Part shown: positions 10,154 to 19,472 of the stretch, piece after piece
How positions within the stretch are numbered: the stretch's first letter is position 1
Layout: every line of letters begins with the position of its first letter
Source of the DNA: Aggregatibacter actinomycetemcomitans DSM 8324
GTDB lineage: Bacteria; Pseudomonadota; Gammaproteobacteria; Enterobacterales; Pasteurellaceae
Assembly (NCBI RefSeq): GCF_000372365.1
Contig: NZ_AQUU01000008.1
Span: 52,255 to 116,254 of the forward strand
Direction of reading: 5' to 3'
DNA: 64,000 nt
The notes under the pieces: generated by a model
Database searches by the model: none
What the model saw: only the letters and a program-made list of their open reading frames with translations
What the model was told of the DNA's origin: nothing
Made by a program: the position numbers and the translations under genes

Positions 10154-11265
10154 TATTCTCTCCGGTATTGATAATAGGCGGCGCACGCCCCTTCTGAAGA
10201 CACCATTAAGGCGCCGTAGGCATCATCCGGGTTGCATTGGCTGCCGAATAACGGGCAATCGCAAGGTTTACATTTGCCGGTGAGCACATCGCCGCAGCGG
10301 GAATTGGGGTCGTCCGCCACTTGTTGCGGGTGGCTGTGGAAATAGATTTCCGCGTCAAAACGTTTGTACGCGTCGGTGAGTTCCACGCCTGACTCTTCGA
10401 TTTCGCCCAAACCGCGCCATTCGCTGGATTTCTTCAATTGGAACACTTCACGCATGGCTTGTTGCGCCAGCAGGTTGCCTTGGGAATGCACGATGCGTTT
10501 ATATTGGTTTTCGATTTCACAACGCCCGTCCACGAATTGTTGCACCAACATCACGATGGCTTGCAGAATATCCAACGGCTCAAAGCCCGTAACCACAAAA
10601 GGCTTATGGTATTTATCCACAATGGATTGATAAGGCGAGGCGCCAATCACCATGCTCACATGGCCGGGCGCAATGAAGCCGTCAATTTTCACATAATCTT
10701 GCGAAAGCAGGCTGTGTAAAGTGGGGATAATGGTGATGTTTTGACATACCACCCAGAAATTTTGCAGATTCAGCTTGTTCGCCTGTTGAAGGGTCACCGC
10801 CGCGCTCGGCATAGTAGTTTCAAAACCGAGGGAAAAGAAAACCACGTTTTTTTCGGGATTGTTCACGGCGATATTCAGCGCGTCCAACGGCGAATAAACG
10901 ATTCGCACATCGGCGCCTTTGGCTTTTGCCTCCAGCAAGGAACCGCACCGTCCTTTCACCCGCATGGCGTCACCGAAGGTGCAGAAAATCACATTGGGCT
11001 TTTGCGCGATTTCAATACACACATCAATGCGCCCCATGGGCAACACACACACCGGACAGCCCGGACCGTGAATAAACTCAATGCTTTTCGGCAACAGGCG
11101 ATCCAAGCTGAATTTAAAAATCGTATGGGTATGACCGCCGCAGACTTCCATAAGATACAACGGATTTTCCGGCGTAAAGTGCGGTAGTTTTTCCATGAGT
11201 TTTTGCAAACGCTCCACCAAACTTTTCGCCAGTTTGGGATCACGAAATTCATCAATGAATTGCAT
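10153..11265 (-). CDS. hypD: Hydrogenase maturation protein HypD
   Basis: 370 residues from ATG 11265, with AAGGGGA upstream. HypD is an Fe-S scaffold that, with HypC, carries the Fe(CN)2CO unit during [NiFe] cofactor assembly. Conserved stretches visible are MEVCGGHTH, GPGCPVCVLP, FCTFGDAMRV and the C-terminal Cys cluster (SRCGDVLTGKCKPCDCPLFG). Length matches the family (about 373). In E. coli hypC lies between hypB and hypD; here only 26 bp separate them, so the HypC partner must be encoded elsewhere. Confidence 0.96.
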   Translation of the reverse strand: MQFIDEFRDPKLAKSLVERLQKLMEKLPHFTPENPLYLMEVCGGHTHTIFKFSLDRLLPKSIEFIHGPGCPVCVLPMGRIDVCIEIAQKPNVIFCTFGDAMRVKGRCGSLLEAKAKGADVRIVYSPLDALNIAVNNPEKNVVFFSLGFETTMPSAAVTLQQANKLNLQNFWVVCQNITIIPTLHSLLSQDYVKIDGFIAPGHVSMVIGASPYQSIVDKYHKPFVVTGFEPLDILQAIVMLVQQFVDGRCEIENQYKRIVHSQGNLLAQQAMREVFQLKKSSEWRGLGEIEESGVELTDAYKRFDAEIYFHSHPQQVADDPNSRCGDVLTGKCKPCDCPLFGSQCNPDDAYGALMVSSEGACAAYYQYRRE

Positions 11266-11291
11266 AACAGTCCCCTTACTCCGCAAAAATG

Positions 11292-12101
11292 CTAGGCGTT
11301 TTGTAACCAATTTAACCAGTCTTTTAAGCCTTCGCCCGTGGTAGCGGAAAGTTGAATCACCTCAATTTGCGGGTTCACCTGTTTGGCGTAGGCGATACAT
11401 TTTTCCACGTCGAAATTAAGGTAAGGCAGCAAGTCTATTTTGTTTAAAATCATGAGTTTGGAGGCAGCAAACATATGTGGGTATTTCAGCGGTTTGTCTT
11501 CGCCCTCGGTGACGGACAAAATCACCACTTTGGCTTTTTCGCCCAAATCAAATTCCGACGGGCAAACCAAATTGCCGACATTTTCAATGAATAAGAGGCT
11601 GTGTTGTTTCGGTTCCAGTTTGAACAAGGCGTCGTTGATCATCTGCGCATCCAAATGGCAACCTTTACCGGTGTTCACCTGAATCGCAGATACACCGGTG
11701 GCGCGAATGCGATCGGCGTCGTTTTCCGTTTGTTGATCGCCTTCAATCACATAACAAGTGCGGTCATTTTTCAGCGCGTTTAGCGTGGTAGTAAGCAAGG
11801 TGGTTTTGCCGGAACCCGGGCTAGACACCAAATTCAATGCAAGAATGTGCTGTTGTTGGAAAAGAAAACGGTTGTGCGCCGCAATTTGATTATTTTTACC
11901 TAATACGTCCTGCTCCACTTTCAACAAGCGTTTTTGCGTCTCGGATGTGTCGGACGGCTGCTGAGCCGAGTGAAATTTGAAATGAGAAAAGTCCGGATTT
12001 TTGACTGCACTTTGCGTGCCGTAGTGGCTGTCATGATGAGAATGTGCCACTTCGCCGATTCTTACTTGTTCGGGATACCCGCAACCAAAAGTCGTACACA
12101 T
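11292..12101 (-). CDS. hypB: Hydrogenase nickel incorporation GTPase HypB
   Basis: 269 residues from ATG 12101, with GGGGGA upstream; the frame open to 12152 is not needed. The N-terminus [12 protein letters not shown] carries the metal-binding CxxxCGC-like motif. A short His-rich stretch follows (HSHHDSHYG), which can store nickel. The GTPase has a P-loop [11 protein letters not shown], a switch region and NKIDLLPY for guanine recognition. HypB delivers Ni to the hydrogenase large subunit with HypA. It is the first gene of hypBDE and sits just downstream of the nickel importer genes. Confidence 0.96.
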   Translation of the reverse strand: MCTTFGCGYPEQVRIGEVAHSHHDSHYGTQSAVKNPDFSHFKFHSAQQPSDTSETQKRLLKVEQDVLGKNNQIAAHNRFLFQQQHILALNLVSSPGSGKTTLLTTTLNALKNDRTCYVIEGDQQTENDADRIRATGVSAIQVNTGKGCHLDAQMINDALFKLEPKQHSLLFIENVGNLVCPSEFDLGEKAKVVILSVTEGEDKPLKYPHMFAASKLMILNKIDLLPYLNFDVEKCIAYAKQVNPQIEVIQLSATTGEGLKDWLNWLQNA

Positions 12102-12135
12102 ATTATCCCCCTGATTTATCGCGATAAAATAAGTA

Positions 12136-12183
12136 TGTATTAAGGATAGCACAACGCCTGCGCAGGGTTTTGATTGAGATCAT
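12136..12183 (-). promoter_or_regulatory. FNR box and promoter in front of hypB
   Basis: TTGATTGAGATCAT (12170-12183) matches the FNR consensus TTGAT-N4-ATCAA at 9 of 10 positions and overlaps the end of cbiO. On the minus strand a -10-like TATCCT lies at 12148-12143. This puts the start site near 12136 and the box centre about 41 bp upstream, the standard position for class II FNR activation. In E. coli an FNR-dependent promoter inside hypA drives hypBCDE. The site is seen; regulation is inferred. Confidence 0.65.
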
Positions 12184-12803
12184 AAAGTCAAAACTTCGTC
12201 CGCCAATTTTGCAGTAAAGCCGTGGTGATGGGACGCCACCAACATGGGCAACGACAATTCGCGCAAAAGTGCGGTCAGTTTTTCGGTATTTTTGCTATCC
12301 AAGCCGTTAGTCGGCTCATCTAACAGTAACATTTTCGGCTGCATCGCCAACACGCCCGCCAGTGCGGTAAAATTTTTTTCGCCGCCGGACAGGGTATGCA
12401 CCGTGCGGTCTTGCAAATGGGCAATTCCCAGCCGTTCCAACTGTTGCAAAGCGATGGCATACGCCTGTTGACGCGGCAAGCCTTGATTTAACGGACCGAA
12501 CGCCACATCGTCCAACACCGTCGGACCGAACAGTTGATCGTCGGCGTGCTGAAAACAAAAACCCACACTGCCACGAAAAGGAGCAAAATCCCGTTCTTCC
12601 CGACAAAGCTGCCCGAACAGGCGAATTTCTCCCCCCGCAATAGGAACAAAACCGAGCAACGCCAGTAATAAGGTGGTTTTTCCTGTGCCGATTTCGCCCC
12701 GGATAAAAAAACGTTGCCCCGCGTCAAGTTGAAAGGACAGATTATCAATAATCCGCCGTTCTCCCCGCTTAATTTGCAATCCTTTGACTTGTAAAACCGT
12801 CAT
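12180..12803 (-). CDS. cbiO: Nickel/cobalt ECF-type transporter ATPase CbiO
   Basis: 207-residue ABC ATPase of the CbiMQO importer family. Motifs are Walker A GEIGTGKTT, Q-loop CFQHADDQLFGPTV, signature LSGGEKNF, Walker B MLLLDEPTNGLD and an H-loop in ASHHH. The start ATG 12803 overlaps the cbiQ stop as ATGA; the frame open to 13043 reads into cbiQ and is rejected. It is slightly short for the family (often 220-270). Nickel rather than cobalt is inferred from the neighbouring hyp genes. Confidence 0.92.
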   Translation of the reverse strand: MTVLQVKGLQIKRGERRIIDNLSFQLDAGQRFFIRGEIGTGKTTLLLALLGFVPIAGGEIRLFGQLCREERDFAPFRGSVGFCFQHADDQLFGPTVLDDVAFGPLNQGLPRQQAYAIALQQLERLGIAHLQDRTVHTLSGGEKNFTALAGVLAMQPKMLLLDEPTNGLDSKNTEKLTALLRELSLPMLVASHHHGFTAKLADEVLTL

Positions 12804-13465
12804 TTTTCCCCGCCTAGCGTTTGTTGATTGCCGAATCGAAAGCTGCGACATTTCAACGCAATCTGCGCCGTTTCCGCTTTTAACAAGGCATGAACAAGCA
12901 ATAACGCCACCCGTTGCGCAGTGATATATAACGTGCGGCGATTCAGTCCCGCGCGATACCCGCGCGCGCGCATTGCCAGATCCATTTTCTGCCGCAACTC
13001 GCCCAATAATGCAATGTAACGCACAGTCAACACAAAAAGCCAAATGAGCTTAGGCGGTAACGGCAATTTACCTATTGCCTGCACTAGCACCGCGTCGTTC
13101 ATTTTCCACAAGAACAACCACAAGGAAAACAACAACAGATTCATACGTAACGTGATGAGCAGCGCCGTTTCCATGCCTTCGGGATTAAGCTCCATGCCCT
13201 CGGCACCGATCCGCCAGCTCAATGTTAGCCAAAGCAAAAACGTGAATCCATTTAACCACAGCCAACGTTTTATATAGGGGGAATAAGGTTCTGCATTGCC
13301 GTAAATGAATGCCGCCAACAACACCAACGCCGCACCGTTCAAGCAGAATAGCAAAGACGATTGGTGCAACGCACTGATGACTAAGCCCCAAAGAAACAAA
13401 TAGATCAGGCGTAGATGAGGCGCGAAAAAGTGCGGTGCAAAAAAAAGACGAAAAACAGAACTCAT
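12800..13465 (-). CDS. cbiQ: Nickel/cobalt ECF transporter transmembrane protein CbiQ
   Basis: 221-residue membrane protein with about five hydrophobic helices. The coupling region MRARGYRAG (near residue 165) contacts the ATPase in this family. ATG 13465 overlaps the cbiM stop as ATGA, and its own stop overlaps cbiO. An in-frame ATG three codons upstream (13474) is possible but fits the coupling less well. It serves as the energy-coupling T component of the importer. Confidence 0.9.
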   Translation of the reverse strand: MSSVFRLFFAPHFFAPHLRLIYLFLWGLVISALHQSSLLFCLNGAALVLLAAFIYGNAEPYSPYIKRWLWLNGFTFLLWLTLSWRIGAEGMELNPEGMETALLITLRMNLLLFSLWLFLWKMNDAVLVQAIGKLPLPPKLIWLFVLTVRYIALLGELRQKMDLAMRARGYRAGLNRRTLYITAQRVALLLVHALLKAETAQIALKCRSFRFGNQQTLGGEK

Positions 13466-14115
13466 TGCGCACACCGTTTGCTGTAACCGACGGCTTTTTG
13501 TGAGGTGGCGACAGGTTGCAGTGCGACGGGATACATTTTGCCGAGCAAAGAAATCACGCCGTAGCTGATAATGCCGTCCAGCACAAATACCGGCAAATGG
13601 GACAGCAACAACAGGGCGATTAAATCCTGATAATGTTTACCGCCGTCCAAGGCTAAAACCAAAGACGCCAACGCGCCCGCGCCACCTACACCAATCACGC
13701 CGACACCCACACCGGCGAACAATTTCGCCATTTTTCCCATGTCAGGATGCAAATAACCGCGTAATAAATAATGCGCCGCCACCGCCGGCAACGCCATCAC
13801 GCACAAATTCACGCCTAACACGGCAAACCCACCGAAGGAAAAAAACAACACCTGTAACAACAAGGCGATAAAAAAGGCGGGAAACACCGCCCAACCAAGA
13901 AATAATCCCGCTATGCCGTTTAAAATCAAGTGTACGCTACCGATGCCAACCGGCACATGGATGGTGCCGGCAACAAAAAAAGCGGCGGCAAACAGTGCCG
14001 TTAACGGCAAACGTTCGTTATCCAGGCGACGCAACCCTACCGCTACACCGACCACTGCCAAAGCCACTCCGGCTAACAACACCGGTGTATGCAACACGCC
14101 TTCCGATAAATGCAT
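13462..14115 (-). CDS. cbiM: Nickel/cobalt ECF transporter substrate-capture protein CbiM
   Basis: 217 residues, strongly hydrophobic with six to seven predicted helices. The N-terminus MHLSEGVL has the family hallmark in which Met1 and His2 help form the metal site after the polypeptide folds into the membrane. It is the S component of the importer. The start shares an A with the cbiL stop (TAATG), and the end overlaps cbiQ, so cbiLMQO are translationally coupled. Confidence 0.93.
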   Translation of the reverse strand: MHLSEGVLHTPVLLAGVALAVVGVAVGLRRLDNERLPLTALFAAAFFVAGTIHVPVGIGSVHLILNGIAGLFLGWAVFPAFFIALLLQVLFFSFGGFAVLGVNLCVMALPAVAAHYLLRGYLHPDMGKMAKLFAGVGVGVIGVGGAGALASLVLALDGGKHYQDLIALLLLSHLPVFVLDGIISYGVISLLGKMYPVALQPVATSQKAVGYSKRCAQ

Positions 14116-14618
14116 TATTGATGTCCCTTTCTTAACTTACGGGCCTTCAGCCAAGCGGCAATGCCCGCAATTCCCACAATGTAACCGATTCCGCCTAAAA
14201 TATCGTGCAGATAAATTTTATCGCGCAACTGCGCAATATCACCGCGTAACAACAGCAGACTTTCATCGCCCGCCCGAGTTGTTGCGCCGGCATTCGCCGT
14301 AATTCTGTCCGCCACGACCGTCGCCCGATGCCCTTCCTCACCTTCCACCACCACTTTCAACGCCATATTCGGATCCGCTTTTAACGGCAGGTGAAAATAA
14401 CCGCCATTGTCGGTTTTGCCCGTCAGCAACGGCTGATTTTCCCCTTGGCGTAACACCTCCACATAGGTTTCGACGGCGGGGGTCATGTCGGAATAATAGG
14501 ATTTTCCCGTCACGGTTTGCCCGTCATACTGGGCAAATACATAAAGGGCGTGCGTCCAAGCGTGAGGTGCAACACATAAGCCCAAAAGTGCGGTCAAAAA
14601 ATACGGCGTTTTTTTCAT
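14115..14618 (-). CDS. cbiL: Nickel transport accessory protein CbiL
   Basis: 167 residues with a signal peptide (KKTPYFLTALLGLCVAPHAWTHA) and a C-terminal hydrophobic helix (GIGYIVGIAGIAAWL) followed by a basic tail. Between them is a small beta-rich periplasmic domain. This N-in/C-in arrangement is that of CbiL/NikL, the extra subunit that replaces CbiN in some nickel importers. It lies between cbiK and cbiM, as in the Actinobacillus cbiKLMQO cluster. Confidence 0.8.
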   Translation of the reverse strand: MKKTPYFLTALLGLCVAPHAWTHALYVFAQYDGQTVTGKSYYSDMTPAVETYVEVLRQGENQPLLTGKTDNGGYFHLPLKADPNMALKVVVEGEEGHRATVVADRITANAGATTRAGDESLLLLRGDIAQLRDKIYLHDILGGIGYIVGIAGIAAWLKARKLRKGHQ

Positions 14619-14624
14619 TGCGCC

Positions 14625-15320
14625 CTACTCCGCCTCAAAGGTCAGCATATATTCCACCGAACGGCGATCGTAATCGGGGTTGCCTTTCACGTTTTCCGAA
14701 AATTCTGCCCAAACTTTGTTGTTGCCTTTTTGCGGTGTAAATTCGGCTATGCCTTTTTCATTAGTCAGATTGAACGGCGCGTCTTCACCCAATCCCACTT
14801 TAATATCTTTCACCGGCTTGCCGTTGTGTAACACCAAAATCGGTAGCGGTTTACCCGCTTGCGCTTTCTCTTGCGGCACCAGTTCATATTCCATGCCATG
14901 GGCTTTCAACGCCTGCGCGTCCCAACGCAACAACGCTTTGCCGAACTTCACCGGGTTCACGGCAAATTCCGCAGTGGGCTCTTGTTGTTTGCTTTTTTCT
15001 ACATATTTGCCGCTTGGCAGCTTTGACCAGACGCCGTTATCAAAACGGATAAAAACTTGTGACGCATTTTCAGCATTGAGATAGGCTTCGCCTTGTTTAA
15101 ATTGATGGGTTGCGTTAGTGAGGTTGCCGTTGTTATCCAGCAATTTAACGGTTTTTAGCTTGTGTTCCGGATAAATTTCCGTTTGTTCATGCCCGAATTT
15201 CACTACATATTGCCCGGTAGAATTCGCCTCCTTGACGGGTTCCAGCCATACGTTGTGAGCGTTAGCAACGGATGCCGCGAAAAGTGCGGTCAAAATAGCG
15301 GTTGTTTTTTCGAATTTCAT
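14625..15320 (-). CDS. cbiK: Periplasmic nickel-uptake protein CbiK (DUF4198 family)
   Basis: 231 residues from ATG 15320, with AGGAGAG just upstream; the extra upstream frame to 15386 lacks a ribosome-binding sequence. The protein has a cleavable signal peptide ending SVANA, then AHNVWLEP, the typical start of DUF4198 proteins, where the first mature His may bind metal. It is the first gene of the cluster. In related bacteria this protein is needed for nickel uptake together with CbiLMQO. Confidence 0.82.
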   Translation of the reverse strand: MKFEKTTAILTALFAASVANAHNVWLEPVKEANSTGQYVVKFGHEQTEIYPEHKLKTVKLLDNNGNLTNATHQFKQGEAYLNAENASQVFIRFDNGVWSKLPSGKYVEKSKQQEPTAEFAVNPVKFGKALLRWDAQALKAHGMEYELVPQEKAQAGKPLPILVLHNGKPVKDIKVGLGEDAPFNLTNEKGIAEFTPQKGNNKVWAEFSENVKGNPDYDRRSVEYMLTFEAE

Positions 15321-15447
15321 GTGATCTCTCCTTTTATCAATTAAAATTTGATACCATAATAAAATATGAAGTAACTTTAGAATCAAGTGTTTTTTTGAGA
15401 AAAATACGGGAAAAATGAGAGAGATAAGTGTGTGGATAATTAGGTTT

Positions 15448-15472
15448 CCGCGTACGGCAAACGCGTACGCGG
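15448..15472. repeat. Perfect 9-bp inverted repeat between mtnN and cbiK
   Basis: CCGCGTACG (15448-15456) and CGTACGCGG (15464-15472) enclose a 7-nt loop. It lies just downstream of mtnN and upstream of cbiK, both on the minus strand. It may be the mtnN terminator, although no T-run follows. Confidence 0.55.
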
Positions 15473-15498
15473 CGGGAATGCAGAGGGAAAATAAACCG

Positions 15499-16191
15499 TT
15501 AATTCAACTCCGCCAACATGGCGACAACCATGTCGGACGATTGTTTGGCAGCGAGCGGTAGAAATTCTTCAAAAGACATATTAGCTTTGCCATCGCCCGC
15601 ATCGGAAATGGCGCGCACCACCACGAAAGGCACGTTAAACGCATGGCAAACTTGCGCAATAGCTGTGGCTTCCATTTCCACCGCGATGACATTTGGGAAA
15701 TCCTGCTTAATCTGCGCCAAACGTTCTCCGCCTTGAATAAAGCTATCGCCGGAACAAATTAAACCGCGTTTTACCCGTTGCCCAAGCTGTTTTGCAGTAC
15801 GTTCCGCCAATTCGACCAAACGGGCATCAGAAACAAAAGTGACAGGGCATGCGGGTAGCTGTCCTTTGGCATAACCGAAGGCGGTCACATCGGCGTCGTG
15901 GTATTGGGTTTCGGTGGATACAATCACATCACCGACGTGCAATCCCTCCGCCACCCCACCGGCGGAACCTGTGTTAATCACCAGGTTCGGTTTAGCAAGT
16001 TGCAATAAAGCGGTGGTGCCCATGGCAGCAGCGACTTTGCCAATACCCGATTGCAACAAGGCAATATTTTTGCCATGAATTTTACCTTCATAAATCGTAC
16101 CGGAAACCAATTTTGTGACGTTTTTATCCGTCATTAACCCAACCAAAATTTCCACTTCCTGCGCCATGGCGCCGACAATACCAATTTTCAT
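15499..16191 (-). CDS. mtnN: 5'-methylthioadenosine/S-adenosylhomocysteine nucleosidase
   Basis: 230-residue enzyme that cleaves MTA and SAH to adenine plus the thioribose sugar. It recycles methionine and supplies the precursor of autoinducer-2. Catalytic elements visible are Glu12 in [13 protein letters not shown] and SDAGDG (catalytic Asp), with the substrate stretch NTGSAGG. Length is standard (E. coli 232). It is the last gene of a minus-strand run dsbC-recJ-dsbA-like-mtnN, with a 16-bp gap from the gene above it. Confidence 0.96.
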   Translation of the reverse strand: MKIGIVGAMAQEVEILVGLMTDKNVTKLVSGTIYEGKIHGKNIALLQSGIGKVAAAMGTTALLQLAKPNLVINTGSAGGVAEGLHVGDVIVSTETQYHDADVTAFGYAKGQLPACPVTFVSDARLVELAERTAKQLGQRVKRGLICSGDSFIQGGERLAQIKQDFPNVIAVEMEATAIAQVCHAFNVPFVVVRAISDAGDGKANMSFEEFLPLAAKQSSDMVVAMLAELN

Positions 16192-16207
16192 ATTTATCCT
16201 TGCGTTA

Positions 16208-16879
16208 TTATTTTCTATTTACTAAAAAATCCAACACGGCGAGCGCATAATCATCGTTATACAGCGTGCTGGCGGTCAAAACGTATTTGCCGTTGATGAT
16301 CACATAAGGAAAGGTGAACACACCATACTCTTCCGTCATCAGCACGGCGTCATTCACTTTTTGGTGAATCTGATCGGAATGATACATTTCCAAGAAACTA
16401 TCGCGCTCAATGCCTTGTTTTTGCAGCCAATGTACCAGATTTTCAATGCGGGATAATTTGATATAACGCTGCCGTTCCGAGGTTTCAAACAGTAATGCGG
16501 AAGACAGATGCTCCACATTTAAAGCTTGTAAACTGAAGAAAACACCGGCAGTGAAGCGCGCTTTGTTGGTAGCGACGGGGAATTCTTCCAATACTACACG
16601 ATCACGGTTGATTTGCGTGTAAAGTTCTAAAATATCCTGTGCGGAGGAACAAACACGGCAGTCATAATCAAAAAAGAACTGAATAATAACGCGGTGATCA
16701 TTACGGGCAGGCATGGCGATAGGATATTCGTAAGAGAAATAATCTTTGCCATCTTCAAATTCCGGACTTTCTTCATCAAGCAAAACAGCAGGATCAGGCG
16801 CAACGGATTCATCACCGGCTTGTGCCGCAGCGAATCCGCCTACGCATAATAGCATGATAAACAATCCGACCCGCAACAT
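16208..16879 (-). CDS. DsbA-like thioredoxin-fold protein with CRVC motif
   Basis: 223 residues with a signal peptide ([21 protein letters not shown]), so it is periplasmic. A thioredoxin fold with a helical insertion is inferred from [14 protein letters not shown] (Cys74-Cys77) and a cis-proline region [11 protein letters not shown]. Canonical DsbA has CPHC; CRVC implies a different redox potential or partner set. The gene sits 8 bp after recJ and is co-oriented with dsbC, so the run contains two disulfide enzymes. It is probably not the main DsbA, whose sequence is more typical in Haemophilus relatives. Confidence 0.75.
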   Translation of the reverse strand: MLRVGLFIMLLCVGGFAAAQAGDESVAPDPAVLLDEESPEFEDGKDYFSYEYPIAMPARNDHRVIIQFFFDYDCRVCSSAQDILELYTQINRDRVVLEEFPVATNKARFTAGVFFSLQALNVEHLSSALLFETSERQRYIKLSRIENLVHWLQKQGIERDSFLEMYHSDQIHQKVNDAVLMTEEYGVFTFPYVIINGKYVLTASTLYNDDYALAVLDFLVNRK

Positions 16880-16887
16880 GACTGGCT

Positions 16888-18609
16888 CTAATTCTCTAAA
16901 GGTTCAATATAATCAATTAATAACTGAATATCCCGATTGCCGCGAAATTCATTAATGTCTAACTTATATACCAGTTTTGCTGTTTTTATTGATAAATCAG
17001 GATAATAGCGCGTATCCACATTAAATGCGATAGCATCCATCAATGGTCCGCCCAGTTTGGATTCCACCATCATTTTTAAATGTTTTTCCCCTACCAAGCG
17101 CTGTTGTAGGATTTTAAACTCGCCGTCAAATAAAGGTTCGGGGAAGGCTTGCCCCCAAGGGCCGGCAGATTTTAAACGTTCCGCCGTATTCAGATTCAGC
17201 TCATTCACGCTCAGTTCGCCATCCGTCCAAATGCTGCCTTGTAATTGTTCCTGAGCCAACAACTCACTGACCGTCTCGTTAAAAATGCGTTGAAAATCGG
17301 CAAAATAGTTTTCATTAATGCTTAAGCCCGCCGCCATTGCATGACCGCCGAATTTTAAAATTAAATCCGGGTGCTGCGAATAAACCCGTTCCAGCGCATC
17401 ACGAATATGTAAACCCGGAATGGAGCGTGCGGAACCTTTTAAAATGCCATCTTGCTCCTGTGCAAAGGCAATCACCGGGCGGTGAAATTGGTCTTTAATA
17501 CGCGATGCCACAATGCCCAGTACACCTTGATGCCAATCCGCCTGATACAGCACGATGGAATGTGGCAATTGGTTTTCAAGTGCGGTGAGATTTTGGCATA
17601 TTTTTAAAGCTTCCAGCTTCATGCCCTGCTCGATTTCTTTGCGCGCTTGATTTAAGCCGTCTAATTCTAACGCCAAGGCACGGGCGCTTTCCATGTCTTC
17701 TGCTAGCAATAATTCAACGCCTACGGACATATTATCCAAACGTCCCGCCGCATTTAATCGCGGTGCAATAGAAAAACCCAAATCCGATGCGGAAAATCCC
17801 GCTAAATCCCGTTTTGCCACTTCTGCCAAAGCTCGAATACCAAAACGGCAACGCTGCGCTTTAATACGCGCCAAGCCCTGATACACCAGAATGCGATTGT
17901 TTTGATCCAACGGCACTACATCAGACACCGTACCTAACGCCACCAAATCCAGCAGTTCGGTGAAATTCGGCTGATTTTTGGCGTCAAACATGCCCAATTC
18001 ACGAAATTTCGCCCGCAAAGCAAGCATAAGATAAAACGCCACGCCCACACCGGCAAGATTTTTCGACGGAAAACCGCAATGGGCAAGATTCGGATTGATG
18101 ATGGCATCGGCACTCGGCAAGCTTTCCGGCGGCAAATGATGGTCGGTGACGATAACATTCACGCCCCGTTCTTTTAGAAACGCTACGCCCTCATGAGAAG
18201 ACACACCATTATCCACCGTGATAAGCAGTTCAACATCCAGCGCCAATGCCTCTTGCGCCACTGCAACACTTAAACCGTAACCTTGCTCGAAGCGATTCGG
18301 TACCAAATAAGCTACGTTGACAAAACCAAGCTGGCGCAACGCCAACACCGCCAATGCCGTGCTTGTCGCACCGTCCGCATCGAAATCGCCGACGATAACG
18401 ATTTTTTGCTGTTTTTCGTAGGCTTCCAGCAAAAGCGCTACAGCATCATCCAAACCGGACATCAGATTCGGGTTGTGAATGGCGGCTAAAGTGCGGTCTA
18501 ACTGGCAAGCGTTTTTAATGTGCCGCGAGCGATAGAGACGATCCAAGAGCGGATCGTCACAGAGTTTATTACCTGCCGGCACTTCACGGCGTAAGATTTG
18601 TTTTTGCAC
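16888..18609 (-). CDS. recJ: Single-stranded-DNA-specific exonuclease RecJ
   Basis: 573-residue 5'-3' exonuclease of the DHH phosphoesterase family, used in RecF-pathway recombination and mismatch repair. Motifs are VIVGDFDADGATSTA (motif I), ITVDNG, VIVTDHHLP (DHH) and, in the DHHA1 region, KFGGHAMAAG. Length matches the family (E. coli 577). It follows dsbC after 12 bp, the same dsbC-recJ pairing as in E. coli. Confidence 0.96.
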   Translation of the reverse strand: MQKQILRREVPAGNKLCDDPLLDRLYRSRHIKNACQLDRTLAAIHNPNLMSGLDDAVALLLEAYEKQQKIVIVGDFDADGATSTALAVLALRQLGFVNVAYLVPNRFEQGYGLSVAVAQEALALDVELLITVDNGVSSHEGVAFLKERGVNVIVTDHHLPPESLPSADAIINPNLAHCGFPSKNLAGVGVAFYLMLALRAKFRELGMFDAKNQPNFTELLDLVALGTVSDVVPLDQNNRILVYQGLARIKAQRCRFGIRALAEVAKRDLAGFSASDLGFSIAPRLNAAGRLDNMSVGVELLLAEDMESARALALELDGLNQARKEIEQGMKLEALKICQNLTALENQLPHSIVLYQADWHQGVLGIVASRIKDQFHRPVIAFAQEQDGILKGSARSIPGLHIRDALERVYSQHPDLILKFGGHAMAAGLSINENYFADFQRIFNETVSELLAQEQLQGSIWTDGELSVNELNLNTAERLKSAGPWGQAFPEPLFDGEFKILQQRLVGEKHLKMMVESKLGGPLMDAIAFNVDTRYYPDLSIKTAKLVYKLDINEFRGNRDIQLLIDYIEPLEN

Positions 18610-18621
18610 AGATGACCTGTA

Positions 18622-19305
18622 TTATCCTTCTAACGCCGCAAGTAAATCAGCAGGTTTTAGATAACCACCAATAACTTCGCCTTCACTGGTAATGATAGTC
18701 GGCGTTCCGTTTACACCAAATTGAGCGCCAAGCAAATAATGTTTTCTCACCACATTCGGGGTCTTCAATTCTTTTGGAAGATTGCCTTTTTCCGCTTCGT
18801 TTAAAGCGAATGTTGGGTCTTTTGCGGTAAAAATCGCTTCCATTTGCCCTGCAGTTTGACTCTCCATACCTGCACGCGGGAACGCCAAATAACGTACGGT
18901 AATGCCTAAGTCGTTATATTCTTTCACTTGTTGATGTAACAAATGGCAGTAATGGCAGGTAATATCCATAAATACAGTAATGACGTGTTTTTCATTTTTT
19001 GCCGGATACACAATCATTTCATTTTTCAGCGCATTTAATTTATCCAGCAACACTTTATTAGTGACGTTGCTAATGCCTTTATCGGTTAATTTGTAGATTT
19101 TACCTTGTAATAAATATTCGCCGTCTTCACTTGCGTAAAAAATGCCTTGGTCGCTTACGACAGTTTTCAAGCCTTTAATCGGTGAAGTTTGAATATCAAT
19201 ATCTTTCACACCAAGCTTTTCCAATTTACTTTTCAGTGCAACATCATTTGCCGTTACACTCATAGATATAGCCAAAAGAGAAAGCGTAGTAATAATTTTT
19301 TTCAT
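18622..19305 (-). CDS. dsbC: Periplasmic disulfide isomerase DsbC
   Basis: 227 residues: a signal peptide ending SVTAN, an N-terminal dimerisation domain (about 21-80) and a thioredoxin domain with CHYC (Cys117-Cys120). A cis-proline region NGTPTI follows. DsbC corrects wrong disulfides in the periplasm and is kept reduced by DsbD. It is the first gene of the dsbC-recJ-dsbA-like-mtnN run and divergent from prfB. Confidence 0.95.
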   Translation of the reverse strand: MKKIITTLSLLAISMSVTANDVALKSKLEKLGVKDIDIQTSPIKGLKTVVSDQGIFYASEDGEYLLQGKIYKLTDKGISNVTNKVLLDKLNALKNEMIVYPAKNEKHVITVFMDITCHYCHLLHQQVKEYNDLGITVRYLAFPRAGMESQTAGQMEAIFTAKDPTFALNEAEKGNLPKELKTPNVVRKHYLLGAQFGVNGTPTIITSEGEVIGGYLKPADLLAALEG

Positions 19306-19472
19306 TTCTGTTGTTCCTAAATAAGTGAAATTGAGCGTGAATTATAAAAGTAATTGACGCGTTATGCAAAATTCACAGAATTTCACAGTTGGAGTTTCGT
19401 TCGCTCTACCCAATTCCCGCAAAATCCCTTATAATCCCGCACTTAATTTACCTTTTTACGACATTCATTATC

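Noticed and set aside
10741..11187. Plus-strand frame of 148 codons opposite hypD
   Set aside because: It is the shadow of hypD, whose Cys motifs and length are fully conserved on the other strand.
12803..13043. N-terminal extension of cbiO
   Set aside because: It runs through cbiQ in another frame, and the ATGA overlap at 12800-12803 gives a normal CbiO start.
15340..15400. Possible NikR operator before cbiK
   Set aside because: The only dyad found (CATA-N6-TATG) is too short and does not match the known GTATGA-N16-TCATAC form.
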